A stretch of DNA of 64,000 nucleotides from Monosporascus cannonballus (Eukaryota; Ascomycota; Sordariomycetes; Xylariales). The number at the start of each line of letters is the position of its first letter. Positions within the stretch are counted from its first letter, which is position 1. Below are positions 1 to 12,535 of this stretch, in pieces. Below the pieces are notes generated by a model. That model saw nothing but the letters and a program-made list of their open reading frames with translations, did no database searches and had not been told where the DNA came from. The position numbers and the translations under genes were made by a program. The stretch is taken from the NCBI GenBank assembly GCA_004154925.1, contig QJNS01000276.1, positions 34,772 through 98,771 on the forward strand, in the 5' to 3' direction.

Positions 1-3000
1 CTCTTCTGGAGGGGCTGAGGCATTAACTTGTTCTTGTGATGTCTTCTCAACCAGATAGAGAGGCTTGAATTCCCTTGAACTTCCCCATGATGTCGGCCGA
101 GCGCGGCTCTTAGATGCACTTCCAGGCTCTGGGGAAGGTGATACAGCTCGGGGGAATTTCAGGCTGGCTGGAGATGAAGGACTGTGTCTATGCCCCATAC
201 GAAACTGAAGAGGCACAGCGCTATGACTAGGCGATTTTGGTCTCAAGGAATTGTCGTGTCCGCTATGGCGCCGGGAGTGGGAAAATCTGTCACTTAACAA
301 ATACCGCTCATGCTCGGGTGTCTCAGGCCGACTATTCGGCAGAGCGGGAAGCTCATTAATCTCGGGAACAGGAGAGCCAGAGGTGCTTGGAGGTAAAGGG
401 AGAAGGTCTCCATACTGGGGGTCTATGGCAGGTCGAATCTCCCTTTCGACGATAGCGGAGTCAAAAAGACCTGTTACTAACTCCCGACTATGTCGTCTTT
501 CAGTGGTGGTGGGAACATTATGGGCTTCCTTGTCCGAAGGAACATCAGTGGCTTTCGAATGGGACCCCTGAGATGAGGAAGGAATTGCAGTCCCTGTCGA
601 GCCGACACCCGCGCCGAGGGTGTCGGCATTACCTAAAAAAGAATTCTTGCTGCCATCTGATTTGCGTGGAACATTCTTTTCATCGTGAATACCCATTGAA
701 GACTTGAAGCGCCCCAAGAGGCTTGGATTTCCACTGCTTTTCTTGTCTTTAGTTGATTTAGAGCTCTCGCCGTCTCCCCGCTCATAGACGCCTGGGGCAG
801 GGGCAGTTGACTTGGCATCGTCCGGGTCATTCACTCTGCTTGGACTTCCGTTTCTATTGGACTGTGCGCCGTCGTAGCGACTCGGGCCAGATTCCACGGG
901 GCTAACATCCCGTTTCAGAGATTCAAAGGGATCTATTCCCGGATCTGGAGGCTTTTTTTCTTCGAGAACATCGCCAGCCTCGGGAAATGAGCCCGGCATG
1001 TCCTCCCACCCATCTTCAGGCACGTTCGTCTTCCCCTGGCGGCCGTCATTGAATGAGACTGTTGAGGTCCTTGGCGTTTCCGTAACATCCTCGGGAATCG
1101 TATCCAATTGTGAGACTAAACCGGAAGCAACCGGATCACGCTTGGGCCTCTCTGTCTGCCTCGATTTCTTGGCCGGTACATCCGATTCCTCTTCCGTGGC
1201 AGTGGCCGTTTTGCCACGCGAATCGGTGAGCGGATCGATCAGTTCCTTTGGGTTTTCCACGATCCTCACAGAGTCAGGTTCCTCACGGAGGGTAGATCCG
1301 CGAAGGCTTGAATCGTCCCTAGATCCTTCCCTTGGTCTTTTTAGTAACTTCCATTCCTCGGCTCCGTCGACAACGGGAACGGACCGTATGTCCTCAAAGG
1401 TGTAGCTTCTCTGCAACCTCCCTGGAACGTCCGTTCGTTCACCCCGCGGCCGGCGGATGTCCTCGAAAGTATAGCTTCTCTCCAAGCTCCCTGGGACGTC
1501 CGACCATTCAGCTCGTGATCGGCGGGAGATATCCGGTAGGCCTTCTCTCTTATAGCTGCCAATGGGGCCCTGGGGGCCAAAGGTATCGGGATCACGCTTC
1601 GATTTCTTCTTGTTGTCCTTCGGCGTATCCCGCTCATCCCCTAGCTGCGGAGTCTTAGTGTCCTGGATATCTCGGAAGGCGGCTGCTGCGGTCGGTGATC
1701 TTGATCCTTTTCTGACCTGGGATTTTGCGGCTGTGTCACGATGTTTGCGTTCCTTCCTGCTAGGCTTCGCTGAGTTCTGGGAGTCATCTCTGTTAGAGAC
1801 CGTACGTGCCGCTTCAGTGGGGGATTCATCAACCACGACAATATCCGATTTACTAGTATCGTTACTGCTTGTAGCACTTTCTCCGGTGCGCCTTTCTCTC
1901 TTGTTTAGCTCAGAGATTATCTTAGAATTCTTAGTCGAGGTGTCATTCTCGTCCGCTGGTGTTTCTGGAAGTTCACCGATGACGAGGCCCTGGTCCCGAC
2001 TGCCCCGTAACGCGCACGGGTCCACATCGTTGATGATGCCCAGGTCGTCCACGGTCTCGACAAACGGCGACCGGTAAATAGTAGGTCCGCTAGATTCAGG
2101 CGGCGAGTCACGGGTGTGGAAACTCGGGTCGTCTATGACGATATTCGGGTCAAACCCAGCACCCTCAAGACCGGCAGCTATGTTGGCTGTGAAGGAGGGA
2201 TCCTCAACGAAAACGTCCGGCGCCCGTGGACTCCTGGGATCAAACCGGGTACCTTCAAGACCGGCAGCGATGATAGCTGTGAAGGACGGGTCTTCAGCAA
2301 AACCTCCTGGCAGCCGTGCACTTCCGGGACTCGGTGGCTTCGGTCCAGGGACAGGCGGGTTTTCGTAAGAATCCCTAAAAGATATGCGTTCTGGGGATTC
2401 CTTTTCTTGGTCTCTCGATGCTCTCTTTCTGCTCGAGGCAGGGGACCCGGTCTCATAGGAACTATCAGAACTTCTTGAGAGCGCAGCTGCAACAGCTCCA
2501 GCACCCGCAACGGCAGCTGCTATGGCGCCCCAGTCACTCTTCTTATCAGACCTAGCTTTTGGCGTCTCAACTGGTGCGATGACTCTGGTTCCAGAACAAG
2601 GGTCGTCTTCTCCGAATGGGCTCTCTACCACATAACGCTTGGTTTGGTTCTCGCCCCAGCTCACGACTTTTGAGATTGGGGCGGATCCTACAACTTCACC
2701 GCGTGGTCCTAGAGCTATATCAGGGGTAGACCCGGATACGCCAATCTCCGCCCCCTTCCTGAATTCTGAGGGCGAGGGGGCTTCAGGCCTCCCTATTTTG
2801 GGCATTGGGGAAGAGGTTGGAGTAGGGCGCACTATGTTCAGCATAGGTCGCTCCCGGTCTGCCGAAGGGTCTTTCGACTTGAATATAGGGCCTTGCATCG
2901 AAGGCCCTGAGTCGAGCAGGTGGCCTGTTTGAAATCGGGATAGCTCTTTCGGATGGTTGAGAATATTATCGACGAGGACATCGGCATCTGGTGCACTGTA

Positions 3001-5355
3001 CAGACTCTTCTTTTTCGGGCGGTTCTGCGATTCTGGAGGCTCAACGATTTCGATGGTTTCTGGCTCTGGTTGCTGCTTCCACTTGTCGACCACTGAACGC
3101 TCCGGAGAACCGCTGCGTGACCGTCTTTCGTCTGTTTTAATCTTACGAACAAACTCCCGCTCTCTGTAGTACCGGTTGGCTGCTTCCAGTACGTCATCCC
3201 GATCGGCTTCTTTCTTCACCGGATCTCTTTGGCGCAGTGGAGAATCGCGATCCGAGCGGGTTCCCGCCATAACCGCCGGGACGGCAGCAGTTATTGCCGC
3301 TGCATCGATAGGGGCGGTAGCATGCTGCGCAGATTCGTACGCTTTTTGCGCGTCCCGAAGCTCACGCTCATACTCGTCTCTCCTGCTCAATCTACCGGAA
3401 GGTTCGATATTATCGGATAACTGAAGGCGGGAAAAGTCGGGCTCGCGATCCACGGTGACAACATTAGGGGTCAGAGGTCGCTGTGGCGTTCCGAAGCTCG
3501 GTGTTTGGAAGGCGTCATTAGAAACTTGGAATTGAAACGGGTCAATTGGCCCCTGTGAAGGGAGAATTTCGGGACGGTCCACGCCTCGGTAACCATTTGT
3601 GCCGGATGAACGGTCAAGGCGTTCATGCTCGCCATGCCCTTCATTGTTACTCTCGTTTCGGCCTTCCCTTTGATCATTCTTCTGGTCATCCCGAGGTTCC
3701 TGCTCAAAATCATAATCTCTACGGCGCATTTCCCGACGGTGCGTCTCCCGTTCATGACCAAGGTCCGCTCCGCCATCTCTCCTTTCCAGGATCCGTCGAC
3801 GCCTCTCGCTTTCGTAGTCACGATCCGTGCCGAGGTCCTTCTTCTCATGACGCCCTTCATGGCGGTCATCGTATAGACCGTCGCGACGTTTGCGCTTTTC
3901 ATCCTTTCCTTCGGGCTGCTTGGATGGGCGTCTTTCAACATATTCTTCACGCTTTGTGTCATCATTCTCGCGGTCGTCCCCGCGGTCCAAGCTCATTGCT
4001 GCACCAAGGGCGGCACCTGCAAGACCGGCCGCAGCTGCTCCAGCAAGCGCTTTCCCAGAGGACGTGCGACCCATATTAGTAAATTCCGTGTCTACAGATT
4101 CAAAGACCCTGCTTGAAACGGGTGCTACCGGTTTTGGATGTTGGAGAGGCACTGGAGCTGGCCGTGAGCGGGATGAGGCATCCTGCTGCTGAATAGAGGC
4201 TATGGAACCCCCAGCAGCATCGAACCGAGCGGGATCAGACGTAGGGACTGGGTAAACGCGTTGAAGTGGGCGGCTATCAGAAGAGGTAGGTCCACTTGGG
4301 ACGACAGGGTGCTCGTACCGTCGGCTCACCTCGTTAGAAGGACTATCTTCCACCCTCTCAAATCCGCAGGGAGTCCGGACGTGACCGCGTAGTGAATTCA
4401 CAGGTCCAAAAAGTTTGGGATCAACCACGGAAGGCGTATAATAGGAACGCGTCTCTCGGCCTAGAATTGGCTCCTGTCGAGAAGCAGAATTTAGGCGAGC
4501 AGGCTTGTAGGAGTCATTGGGTAGATACGATGCTGGCCCATACGCCAGAGACAAGTCACTGTCGCCACTAGGTAGGCTGGATGCTAGCCCATAAGCCAGA
4601 CCCGAGTCACTGCCGCTGCTGGACGATTCATCCTCCAACGCAGACTCCCACTCGGAATCATCCGAGGAAGAATGACGATAAGGTTTGGATCCCCCAGACC
4701 CGCGATCGAGCTTCCCGCTGTTGGTAAGGCGGAACTGGTCCACGGCCGCAACTGCACTGGCGACCTTAGAGGGTCGTTTTCTTCCAGCAGCCCTCAGATC
4801 CTCGCGATTTTGTTGGCTTGCAAGCTCCGCAAACTTTCTACCCAACTTGGTTATCTCCTCGTCCGTCTGTTTCCGGCGGGGAGGCGAAGATCTACGCCAT
4901 TCAATCTCATCTCTCCGAGGACGGCGCCCGCTGGGGGATGTGAACTCGCGGCTCTTCCGACGTTCGATGTAACCTCTCCCATAAGCAAGATCTGAGTCTA
5001 CAGAAGAGGAGGATGAGTTTCGACCAAAAGCGCTAGTTTTCTTTCTGACGCGGCGCCTGTGCTTGCGCTCGCTTCCACTTCCGCTGGAGAAGAATTTGCG
5101 AAACCCAAAGCCGTCTCGCGGGCTTTGAGAGATGTTTAAGAGCGACGAGGACGTAGAAGAGGAATATGATGAGCTCGACAGGACGGAAGATCGAGAGCTG
5201 GTAGGGTCGGGATGCTCTTGTTCGTGGTATGGAGTGGGAATGGAGACTGGAATGATTTGTTGATTGTAGAGCTGCTCTCTGGAGTCCCGGCGCTCTTTGC
5301 GCCGGCGACGAGGGCTCCCGGGGCTCCGCCGGCGATGATACTCCCTGGTCATCAT
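1..5355 (-). CDS. Involucrin-repeat / leashin-like giant disordered protein (5' part, runs off window)
   Basis: The minus frame is open for 1785 codons from ATG-ATG at 5355 to the window edge, so only the N-terminal part is present. The product is almost entirely low-complexity: Arg/Ser-rich near the start, then Asp/Glu/Lys/Arg-rich, with two Ala/Gly-rich short hydrophobic stretches (near + 3980-4060 and 2490-2530). Internal repeats are visible: a 23-residue unit containing SYTFEDIR (1383-1560) and a 30-residue unit containing DPSFTA.IAAGLEG (2130-2300). Near the edge it reads SREFKPLYLVEK, a motif I associate with the fungal involucrin-repeat proteins that include the Woronin-body tether leashin (LAH). 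The frame stays open upstream to 5497, with a possible acceptor (CTGACGCAG, exon from 5484), so a short upstream coding exon is possible. Giant disordered protein is certain; leashin homology is inferred. Confidence 0.75.
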   Translation of the reverse strand, partial: MMTREYHRRRSPGSPRRRRKERRDSREQLYNQQIIPVSIPTPYHEQEHPDPTSSRSSVLSSSSYSSSTSSSLLNISQSPRDGFGFRKFFSSGSGSERKHRRRVRKKTSAFGRNSSSSSVDSDLAYGRGYIERRKSREFTSPSGRRPRRDEIEWRRSSPPRRKQTDEEITKLGRKFAELASQQNREDLRAAGRKRPSKVASAVAAVDQFRLTNSGKLDRGSGGSKPYRHSSSDDSEWESALEDESSSSGSDSGLAYGLASSLPSGDSDLSLAYGPASYLPNDSYKPARLNSASRQEPILGRETRSYYTPSVVDPKLFGPVNSLRGHVRTPCGFERVEDSPSNEVSRRYEHPVVPSGPTSSDSRPLQRVYPVPTSDPARFDAAGGSIASIQQQDASSRSRPAPVPLQHPKPVAPVSSRVFESVDTEFTNMGRTSSGKALAGAAAAGLAGAALGAAMSLDRGDDRENDDTKREEYVERRPSKQPEGKDEKRKRRDGLYDDRHEGRHEKKDLGTDRDYESERRRRILERRDGGADLGHERETHRREMRRRDYDFEQEPRDDQKNDQREGRNESNNEGHGEHERLDRSSGTNGYRGVDRPEILPSQGPIDPFQFQVSNDAFQTPSFGTPQRPLTPNVVTVDREPDFSRLQLSDNIEPSGRLSRRDEYERELRDAQKAYESAQHATAPIDAAAITAAVPAVMAGTRSDRDSPLRQRDPVKKEADRDDVLEAANRYYREREFVRKIKTDERRSRSGSPERSVVDKWKQQPEPETIEIVEPPESQNRPKKKSLYSAPDADVLVDNILNHPKELSRFQTGHLLDSGPSMQGPIFKSKDPSADRERPMLNIVRPTPTSSPMPKIGRPEAPSPSEFRKGAEIGVSGSTPDIALGPRGEVVGSAPISKVVSWGENQTKRYVVESPFGEDDPCSGTRVIAPVETPKARSDKKSDWGAIAAAVAGAGAVAAALSRSSDSSYETGSPASSRKRASRDQEKESPERISFRDSYENPPVPGPKPPSPGSARLPGGFAEDPSFTAIIAAGLEGTRFDPRSPRAPDVFVEDPSFTANIAAGLEGAGFDPNIVIDDPSFHTRDSPPESSGPTIYRSPFVETVDDLGIINDVDPCALRGSRDQGLVIGELPETPADENDTSTKNSKIISELNKRERRTGESATSSNDTSKSDIVVVDESPTEAARTVSNRDDSQNSAKPSRKERKHRDTAAKSQVRKGSRSPTAAAAFRDIQDTKTPQLGDERDTPKDNKKKSKRDPDTFGPQGPIGSYKREGLPDISRRSRAEWSDVPGSLERSYTFEDIRRPRGERTDVPGRLQRSYTFEDIRSVPVVDGAEEWKLLKRPREGSRDDSSLRGSTLREEPDSVRIVENPKELIDPLTDSRGKTATATEEESDVPAKKSRQTERPKRDPVASGLVSQLDTIPEDVTETPRTSTVSFNDGRQGKTNVPEDGWEDMPGSFPEAGDVLEEKKPPDPGIDPFESLKRDVSPVESGPSRYDGAQSNRNGSPSRVNDPDDAKSTAPAPGVYERGDGESSKSTKDKKSSGNPSLLGRFKSSMGIHDEKNVPRKSDGSKNSFLGNADTLGAGVGSTGTAIPSSSQGSHSKATDVPSDKEAHNVPTTTERRHSRELVTGLFDSAIVEREIRPAIDPQYGDLLPLPPSTSGSPVPEINELPALPNSRPETPEHERYLLSDRFSHSRRHSGHDNSLRPKSPSHSAVPLQFRMGHRHSPSSPASLKFPRAVSPSPEPGSASKSRARPTSWGSSREFKPLYLVEKTSQEQVNASAPPEE

Positions 5356-5499
5356 CTTGACCGCTTGGACTCTTGTATAGGAATGGAGTCCATCCGTGGG
5401 GCGGTTTTCAAGAGCGATGCGGGAAAGGGTCAAGAGAACTTCGAATGTCGATTGTTTTGATTTTGATTCAGAGCCGACCGTTGGCTGCGTCAGCCTTCA

Positions 5500-8400
5500 G
5501 CGTCGGTCTCAGGACTCTACCTAGTTAGCCGTCTACCTAAACGAGAAACCCTGGCTGGCTGAGCGGTACTGGGCTGAAAAATGTTGACCCACCCGGGCGA
5601 CTAGCACACGGGATCCAGCATTATTTACTATAGGGAGGCTGGGGACTCCTGCAATGTTTAGGTAAGCTATGCGGTGTATACTTCGTTGGTATGTCTCCTA
5701 AACAAACTATGGGCTGGTTATAACTGCCACTGCAGTAAGTTCTCGTTGGATTGCATCCAAGGTCAGTGGACGGACGTATGAAGCAAGTCCGCCCTTTTAT
5801 TCGCTTTACTCTGAGCTATTGTCGAATTGGCTGCCACGTCAACGTTAAATGTCTTATCACTTGCCACCCTTCAACCCTACCACAGGCAAAAGTAACCATA
5901 GAGGAGAATCAAATCGAGATTCGTTGGTTGGAGGTCTGTTGGGTGGACGAGTTGATAGGCTGGGAATGCGCATCATGCGCATCATGCACTGTATCTAACC
6001 GAATCAATAGTATGCCTCGGAGTTCACACTCGTATCAAGCTTCTAACTTGGGGGGTACTAATCGACCCTGCTGAATTCCATGATCACACAACACCAGACT
6101 GCGCATTCTTTCTTTGACCTTCTTACGCTACAATATGTTTCTCAAAGTAATACTCGTTAGAGGACATTGGAGGCAACGCCTTAGGGCGCATACAACTCCC
6201 AGGGGTGTTCTATGTTAGTTACCTCCAGTGAACCACTAACTACCTCCTCAGCCGCCAAAAGCGCACACAGCAAACGGCATCTGCATTCTTGGTATGTGCT
6301 CTTGAAAAAATGCGGACAGCTACTAGCCAATGAAATAATATGGATTCGATATTTACGGAGTAACCATCTCTTTTAGTTAGCGTACTTGCGGTTGCCGGTT
6401 ACTGTGTGCGCTTGTGGCAGCTGAGATGCATATGCCGTATGGAGCTAGAATGTAGACTCCGAAAGGAATTGTATGGAATATACATTGGCATTTCGGCCAA
6501 GATGGATTTTCGTCACTCTACGATAGCGGTAAGTCCTAGCAAAATGGCCAGAGCATGTTTATTCTCATACAAAATTGTATGGGGATTTTACCAGATCCTG
6601 CGGTGGACCCGGTGGAGGTAACTAACAAAGAATACGCCTTGGAGTGTAGCACTCTCATTCGTGAAGTACACTCGACCCCCCTTATTTTATTGAAGGAGGA
6701 GCCCCACTACACTACTGGGTAGAACTTCGATGTGACAATAACTTCGAGATCTGTCCTATAACCACAGCATTTATAACAATGGTGAATCGGACCATAAACG
6801 GAAATTTGGAAAGGCGGTTACTAAAATATAATAATACCATATAACAAGTGCACGTATATATCCGTAGTATGCGATCGAGAGATATTAGCAAGTATCGGGC
6901 CCACTAAATAAAAATGCCCCTCCTACAATAAAACAACGGATCAAGTGTAGAGCTAGATAAGTACGTAAAATGTAAGCTCATAAGTTGCAGACGATGCTGG
7001 CCATTTGCATTTTGACGGAGATCAAGTCTGAGAAATACGCAAGGCTTGCGCATGCTTGGTAAGAATTCCAATAAGACAACGGCGACTTTCATCACAGAAT
7101 ATGAGGAGGCATCTGCTCATTTGAGGTGTCGCTTTAGATACTCGTAGTTAGATAGCTGTGTTGTTAGATCGCAACCGACTTCTGTATCAGTTATGCAGCT
7201 TTCGGTAGGCCATACAAAGAAACGGCGACGTCTTCCCAAGCCAGGTACAAGAGGGTAGAAGAACGGGCATGTAAACAGAGACACAAAATAATGCTACCCC
7301 GGCACTGATATAATCTCGGCTATTATGTAGGCCCATGTTCTCGGCGGCTGCATGAGCCAGTCTATGGAGTATTTCGCAGCAAAAAGAAATGCTATGCGAC
7401 GGCCACGTCTATAATTTCTGAGACTTGGCACACATGGGTGACTTTGACCTTCTCTAGGGAGCCCTAGCTTGTGAGTTGCGCGATTGCCACCCAGCTTGAC
7501 GTTAGGCGATGCAAGTCTCAAGCAAGGGAACTTCTAGTTGCCAAACCACTTATTGAATAGTTTTATCAGCAGCGACCCAATCCCGATGCCTTATCATTGG
7601 CCCATGAAATAAATTGCATTGATTAATTTTCAATGTAGCGTGAAGGTTCACTTTAAATGCTTCTGACCAGGTCTCATCACTCATTAGCACCATAGGCTAG
7701 GTACCTACTTGGTCTGTTTGATGGCTAAGGTCATAAGGGAATCTACTCCGTAATAAGCTGCAGATAATAGATCGGAAATTCCAACAAGAAGGACCGTGGG
7801 ACTGGGTTTCTGACTGTAACAAATTACAGGGATGTTTCTTAGGTATTTATCTAGATTTCTAGCCACATGTCTGGACAACTTTGCAAGTACCTGGACCGGA
7901 TGCACTTCCGAAGCCAACAAAATTATCTGGAATTTTCAAACTGCTCTCTCTTGCAAGGCATCGCGGTTGAGGGCTTGATATTTGACTTGCTTTTTTAATA
8001 CGAGAAAGCGAACTTAATAAATTCAAGATCCGCGAACGAACCGATTGTAGACCGTCGTCGATCATCGTGGCCTCCAAAGGAAAGCGAAAAGTTCCAGCGC
8101 AACGTCCACGTTACATTCTCTCCAGACTAGGTACGTTGAATAGTCCTCTCGTGTGTATGCACGTAATCCCCATTTGTCCTGCATGGTGTATCATAGGCCA
8201 CGGTAAATTTTCCTCGATATGGGACTGCCGACATAGCTTGGGCAATAGACGAAATACGAAGAGTAGTTTTGGCCTTTGGGGTTACCGAGTACAGCTAGCT
8301 AAACGGTCTCGCAGCTTAGTTTAGCACATGATTTTCAATATCGCCCGGCGGTCGAATCGAAACGGTGTCATCAGGAGACATATCTCAATATACATTACAT

Positions 8401-9036
8401 GTCCTACAACGTCCTCTTAGCCTGAAGCAAGCACAGTTGCCCTCAATTGACATTTGCGACAAGGAGGGGGAATAGGCAAGGAGAGAGAGGGAAAAGGGAG
8501 TCCGTCGTCAAGGAACGTCACGGTCGACACATATTCCCTTTTGTCTCTGAACATCCCATCAGCCGGTGCAAACCCTTTGTTCCGTTTTATTAACCGGTCT
8601 TCTGCCGCCTTGGGCCCGTCGGTAACAACTTCATTTCATCGTATCCTCTGAGCTCGCGCGTCCTCTCTCGGCTGCGATTCAACGCCTCCTCCCTAAAGTC
8701 ACCAGCCGATTTCCCGTTGGCACACTCATACCGTCGCGAACCTGGCGTCCATAAAACCTGGTTCCGAATCCGCCTCCTCGTCCTTCAGCAATATCCCAGC
8801 GCAGTCACATCATAGAAGGCGATCATCTGCTTCTGAACTGGGGGCTACAGGTGCGGGCCATCGCCCCTCTCGAATAGATCTCGGGCCGCGAGCCCAACAC
8901 CCTCAGCCTTTGCTCAGCCCCATCCCTGGTATGTCGATAAAGCCTCAACCTTCGGTCGTGTTTCCTTTGGCTTCGCTCTTCAACTTGCTCAATTGCGGCT
9001 GACGAGACTCTTGTTCCAGGTACGCCGAACGCAGCT
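5500..9036. other. Gene-poor spacer
   Basis: About 3.5 kb with only short, unconserved open frames and many stops on both strands. A tandem GCGCATCAT-type duplication sits near 5966-5990 and a CTAGGTACCTA motif near 7697. The last 350 bases before 9037 are probably the leader of the following mannosyltransferase gene. I see no RNA gene or intact mobile element. Confidence 0.6.
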
Positions 9037-10536
9037 ATGTCGTTGAGCCGGAGTCCTTCGCCTGTTCCTGGTGGGGGGTGGTCTTCCCCAGGGCTGAATA
9101 TCAACTCCAGTGGTCGGTCGAGTCCGGCGAAGGCCCCGTTCTCAGGTCCCAACAATGGCCACGTAACATGGGAATCCGCGAGACTCAAAAGCCAAGGCGT
9201 CACAGGCTACCCATCATTCTCGACACAGAACCAAGGTTTCTTCACGCGCCACATGCGCCGAATATCGCACAGCCTGCCATCTTTCAACACAGACACCCAT
9301 GACAAGTACGCAGAGAAGGAGAAACTGGGACGAGGCAGGTGGAATATCGCGAACATTCCACTGCTCGGACGAGCAGGAAGAAGACTAGCGCGTACAAGTA
9401 AGAAGACCAGGATGCGCGCTTTGATAGTGGCAGTATTATTACTATGCTACACCCTGTTCTATATCACTCGTGAGTGTTCTTCTATACGGCTTCCCGGCAC
9501 GGTTACTAACAGGCGGCACAGCGCTCTGCTACTACTGGAGAAGGGCGAGTTGGGGAGGGGGAGGGGAGAAATTCGTCATTATTCTCGCTGCAAACATAGG
9601 GGGCGGTGTATTGGAGTGGAAAGGCGCCCGCGAATGGGCCATTGAAAGAGACAGCGTGAGGAATAAACGGAAGTACGTCGCAAGATGGGGCTACGACCTC
9701 GAAATTGTGGATATGAGCACCAAAAAGCGCTACGCCCACGAGTGGCGCGAGAGTTGGGAAAAGGTGGATAGCATCAGGAATGCCTTCAGAAAATACCCCA
9801 AAGCCGAATGGTGAGCCTGGATAAACCTTACCCACACATCGGGAGATCGCCATGCTAACCTTGCACAAGGGTCTGGTGGTTGGACCTCAACACTTACATA
9901 ATGGAACCCTCCTACTCCCTCCAACACCACATCTTCAACAACCTAGAAAATCACGTCTATCGCGACATCAACCAGTACAACCCTCTAAATATTACTCATC
10001 CGATTAAAGCCAACTACCTGGATCCCGAGTCGCAAAGCCCCGTCGGGGACGGGAACATCGACTCAGTGAATCTTATTCTACCGCAAGATTGTTCAGGATT
10101 CAACCTCGGCTCGTTCTTCATGAGGCGTAGCGACTGGACCGACCAAATTCTGGACGTCTGGTGGGACCCCGTAATGTACGAGCAAAAACACATGGAATGG
10201 GCGCACAAGGAGCAAGACGCTTTGGAACAGATGTATAAGTCGCAGCCATGGATCCGAAGCCACATGGGTTTTATCCCTCAGAGGCTCATTAACAGCTTCC
10301 CTAATGGAGCCTGCTCGGAACACGGCGTGGACAGTCGCTTCCACTATAACCAGCAAGACCGGGACTTCGTGGTGAACATGGCTGGCTGTGAATGGGGCCG
10401 GGACTGCTGGGGAGAGATGTACAACTACCGCGAGCTCAGCTACCACCTGAACAGAAACCCCTGGGAGCGCTTTAAGGAAGACCTCGTTGCGGTTCTCTGG
10501 TTCAAAATCACCGGCCACAAAATCAACCTGAAATGA
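9037..10536 (+). CDS. mnn10: Alpha-1,6-mannosyltransferase, GT34 family (MNN10-like)
   Basis: Predicted Golgi type II membrane mannosyltransferase of the MNN10/MNN11 group, which extends the alpha-1,6 backbone of N-linked mannan. Three exons: 9037-9469, 9522-9810, 9870-10536 (462 aa). Intron 1 has GTGAGT, TACTAAC and CACAG; intron 2 has GTGAGC, GCTAAC and CAAG; phases match. A Ser/Pro-rich cytosolic tail is followed by a membrane anchor at about residues 127-144. The catalytic region starts with FVIILAANIGGGVLEWKGAR and includes RKYVARWGYDLEI, RYAHEWRESWEKV and WWLDLNTYIMEP (about 243-254, the nucleotide-sugar/metal site of GT34). The C-terminal part has NGACSEHGVD and GCEWGRDCW. Length and motifs fit the family. 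Start chosen as the first ATG before the tail, directly after an A/T-poor leader. Confidence 0.93.
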
Positions 10537-12535
10537 ATGGTTACGAGGCACAGGTCTTTCAATATTTTATTCTGGCACGCTGGTCGGATTCTTTGACCTG
10601 AGCACCTTTGGTATTGCATTTTATTTATTCATTCATACCCCACCGCCTTCAACTACGTTCTCGGCTTGTGTCTTCAGCCGGTCCATCAACAATGTCTGCC
10701 GGCAGAATCATATCCGTTCCAGATTCGGCAGGATGGCGCGCTGAGATCGTCGATGGGTTGGCGGACGGGCTTTTACAATTTACTTTCAACTTGCATCGTC
10801 GCCTATGAGCATGGCGATCTTTCGGCATAAAGGCTTATTGGGGATGAGGTATGGAATAGGAAAGATGTTAATGGTTCATGTCCATGATGTGTATGTACTA
10901 TGTGTACTGTAGACTTCTTTTTAAACGTTGCACGACAGTGTCCCGACGATCGCGCAGTCTTCCCTTGGTCATGTTTCGCCTAGAGGTGCCACGGTGCGAT
11001 GAATGGCGAGACAATACTTCGCTCCGTGAGCTGCCACACGGGTCCATCACCGTATGACGAAGCTCTCCCGAGTAGCGAGGTAATACGAGGTAATACGAGC
11101 TACGCCGAGATCCAAGCGTGTGAATACGGCCAACTGGTAAGCAGCAGACTCAGAGGATGGATATAGCCGTTACATATACTGCATTCCTCTGTCTCCAGGC
11201 AAAGACGGGACTCCAAGACAATGTACCACCTCAAGCAGAGGCCAGACGTAAGGAAGAGAGGGCAGCTAACTAGCATTAGACAGTGCATGTGATACAGATC
11301 AGTCTTTCCACCCATAAGGGTGTGTCTTAACAGGCACATTTTCATCCGACTAATGATTCGAACTGGCTAATAATTTCAGATGATACAAACATCTGCAGGA
11401 TCTTAGGTCACCCGAGCACCGCGCAGACTGAACTTGATTGCTTGGTGTTGTTTTTAAGGGGGTGCAAGTGAGAGAGGTATACAGGTGATGATGGCCAATC
11501 ACGTCGTCTCCACCGTGTCGTTTCTAACGCTAGCCCGCGCGGCTCATTGGGCGGCAAAGGGGTTGCTAGCCGACCCCACACTGTCCGATTTGGGAAAACC
11601 GCATACCATTGATTGGTTCCCGTCAACCCAGTTAGTGGGAAGAATGACGCTGTTTCGAAACTCAATTCCTCACCCACACTTGGAAATCTCATGTCAACTT
11701 CACCTTATCGTCTGGGCAGCATCTCGTCAGACATGTTAATGCTACGGCTCATGCGATGGACCCTATATGGCTGGCTACCTAGGTAGGTATCCAGCCCTAT
11801 CCAGCGTGGGCTGTTTGCTTGGTTGTGGTGTTCGGTTAGGGAGCACGTGTAGTTTTGGGCAAGGCAGGTAGATACCTCAGGTAGCCAGGTCGTTTATTCC
11901 TTTGTCTGGCGTCTAAATAGACGCCATCAAAAAACTAGAAAGCGGGAGGATGAGCTCTTTGCTCACCAGGCGCTTTATATACCTACCTAGGTACTTAAGT
12001 CCCAGGTGATCCCTCTTACCAAACATCCAAGTATATTAGGGTGCAGGTGATTGTCACTTCCCAAGCAAACAAAAACCTTTGACTTAACTTCAAGTCACGG
12101 TTTCTGTACAGTGTTCGGGGGGGCCAAGTCCACCCTTTGGTATTCGTCTACATAATAAATAGCTCGTGACTTCTGCGGCCCTGTGACCACTTTTCTGATT
12201 CACACCTCTTTCATTGCTTATGCACGCTTCGGCTGCCTCTCCGAGTTTCTCAGAAACAGTCATATTGTCTCGAAATTATTGTCCCTTTGTGGAATCCGCT
12301 CATTGTCCCGATCCTGCTGTTGTCCGGCAACAGCACGCAGATCTCGGTCTAGACACCTTCTTTCAGCAACCTAACTTTCTTCCACCTTGATTTATAGAGC
12401 CTTGAGGGCTCCCTTCTTTTGACTGCATCGGCAATCTAGCACCGACTTGTCATTACTTCACTCATTCCCGTCCTGCTTACAGCCACCAAAGAAAAAGCAT
12501 ACCAAGAACTCCCCTGGTTCGAGCTCACGATCATT
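10537..12535. other. Intergenic region upstream of the GH16 gene
   Basis: Two kilobases without a credible gene. It carries two palindromic motif copies (TACCTAGGTAGGTAT at 11776-11790 and ACCTACCTAGGTAC at 11981-11994) and a small duplication GAGGTAATAC near 11077-11096. The final 400 bases, with ATAAATA near 12153 and pyrimidine-rich tracts, are the likely promoter and leader of the glucanase gene. Confidence 0.6.

Noticed and set aside
6406..8651. Several open frames of 60-85 codons in the left spacer
   Set aside because: Isolated, unconserved in composition, no splice continuity and no domains.
12514..12526. GGTTCGAGCTC, B-box-like
   Set aside because: No A box or stems at tRNA spacing; it lies in the leader of the GH16 gene.
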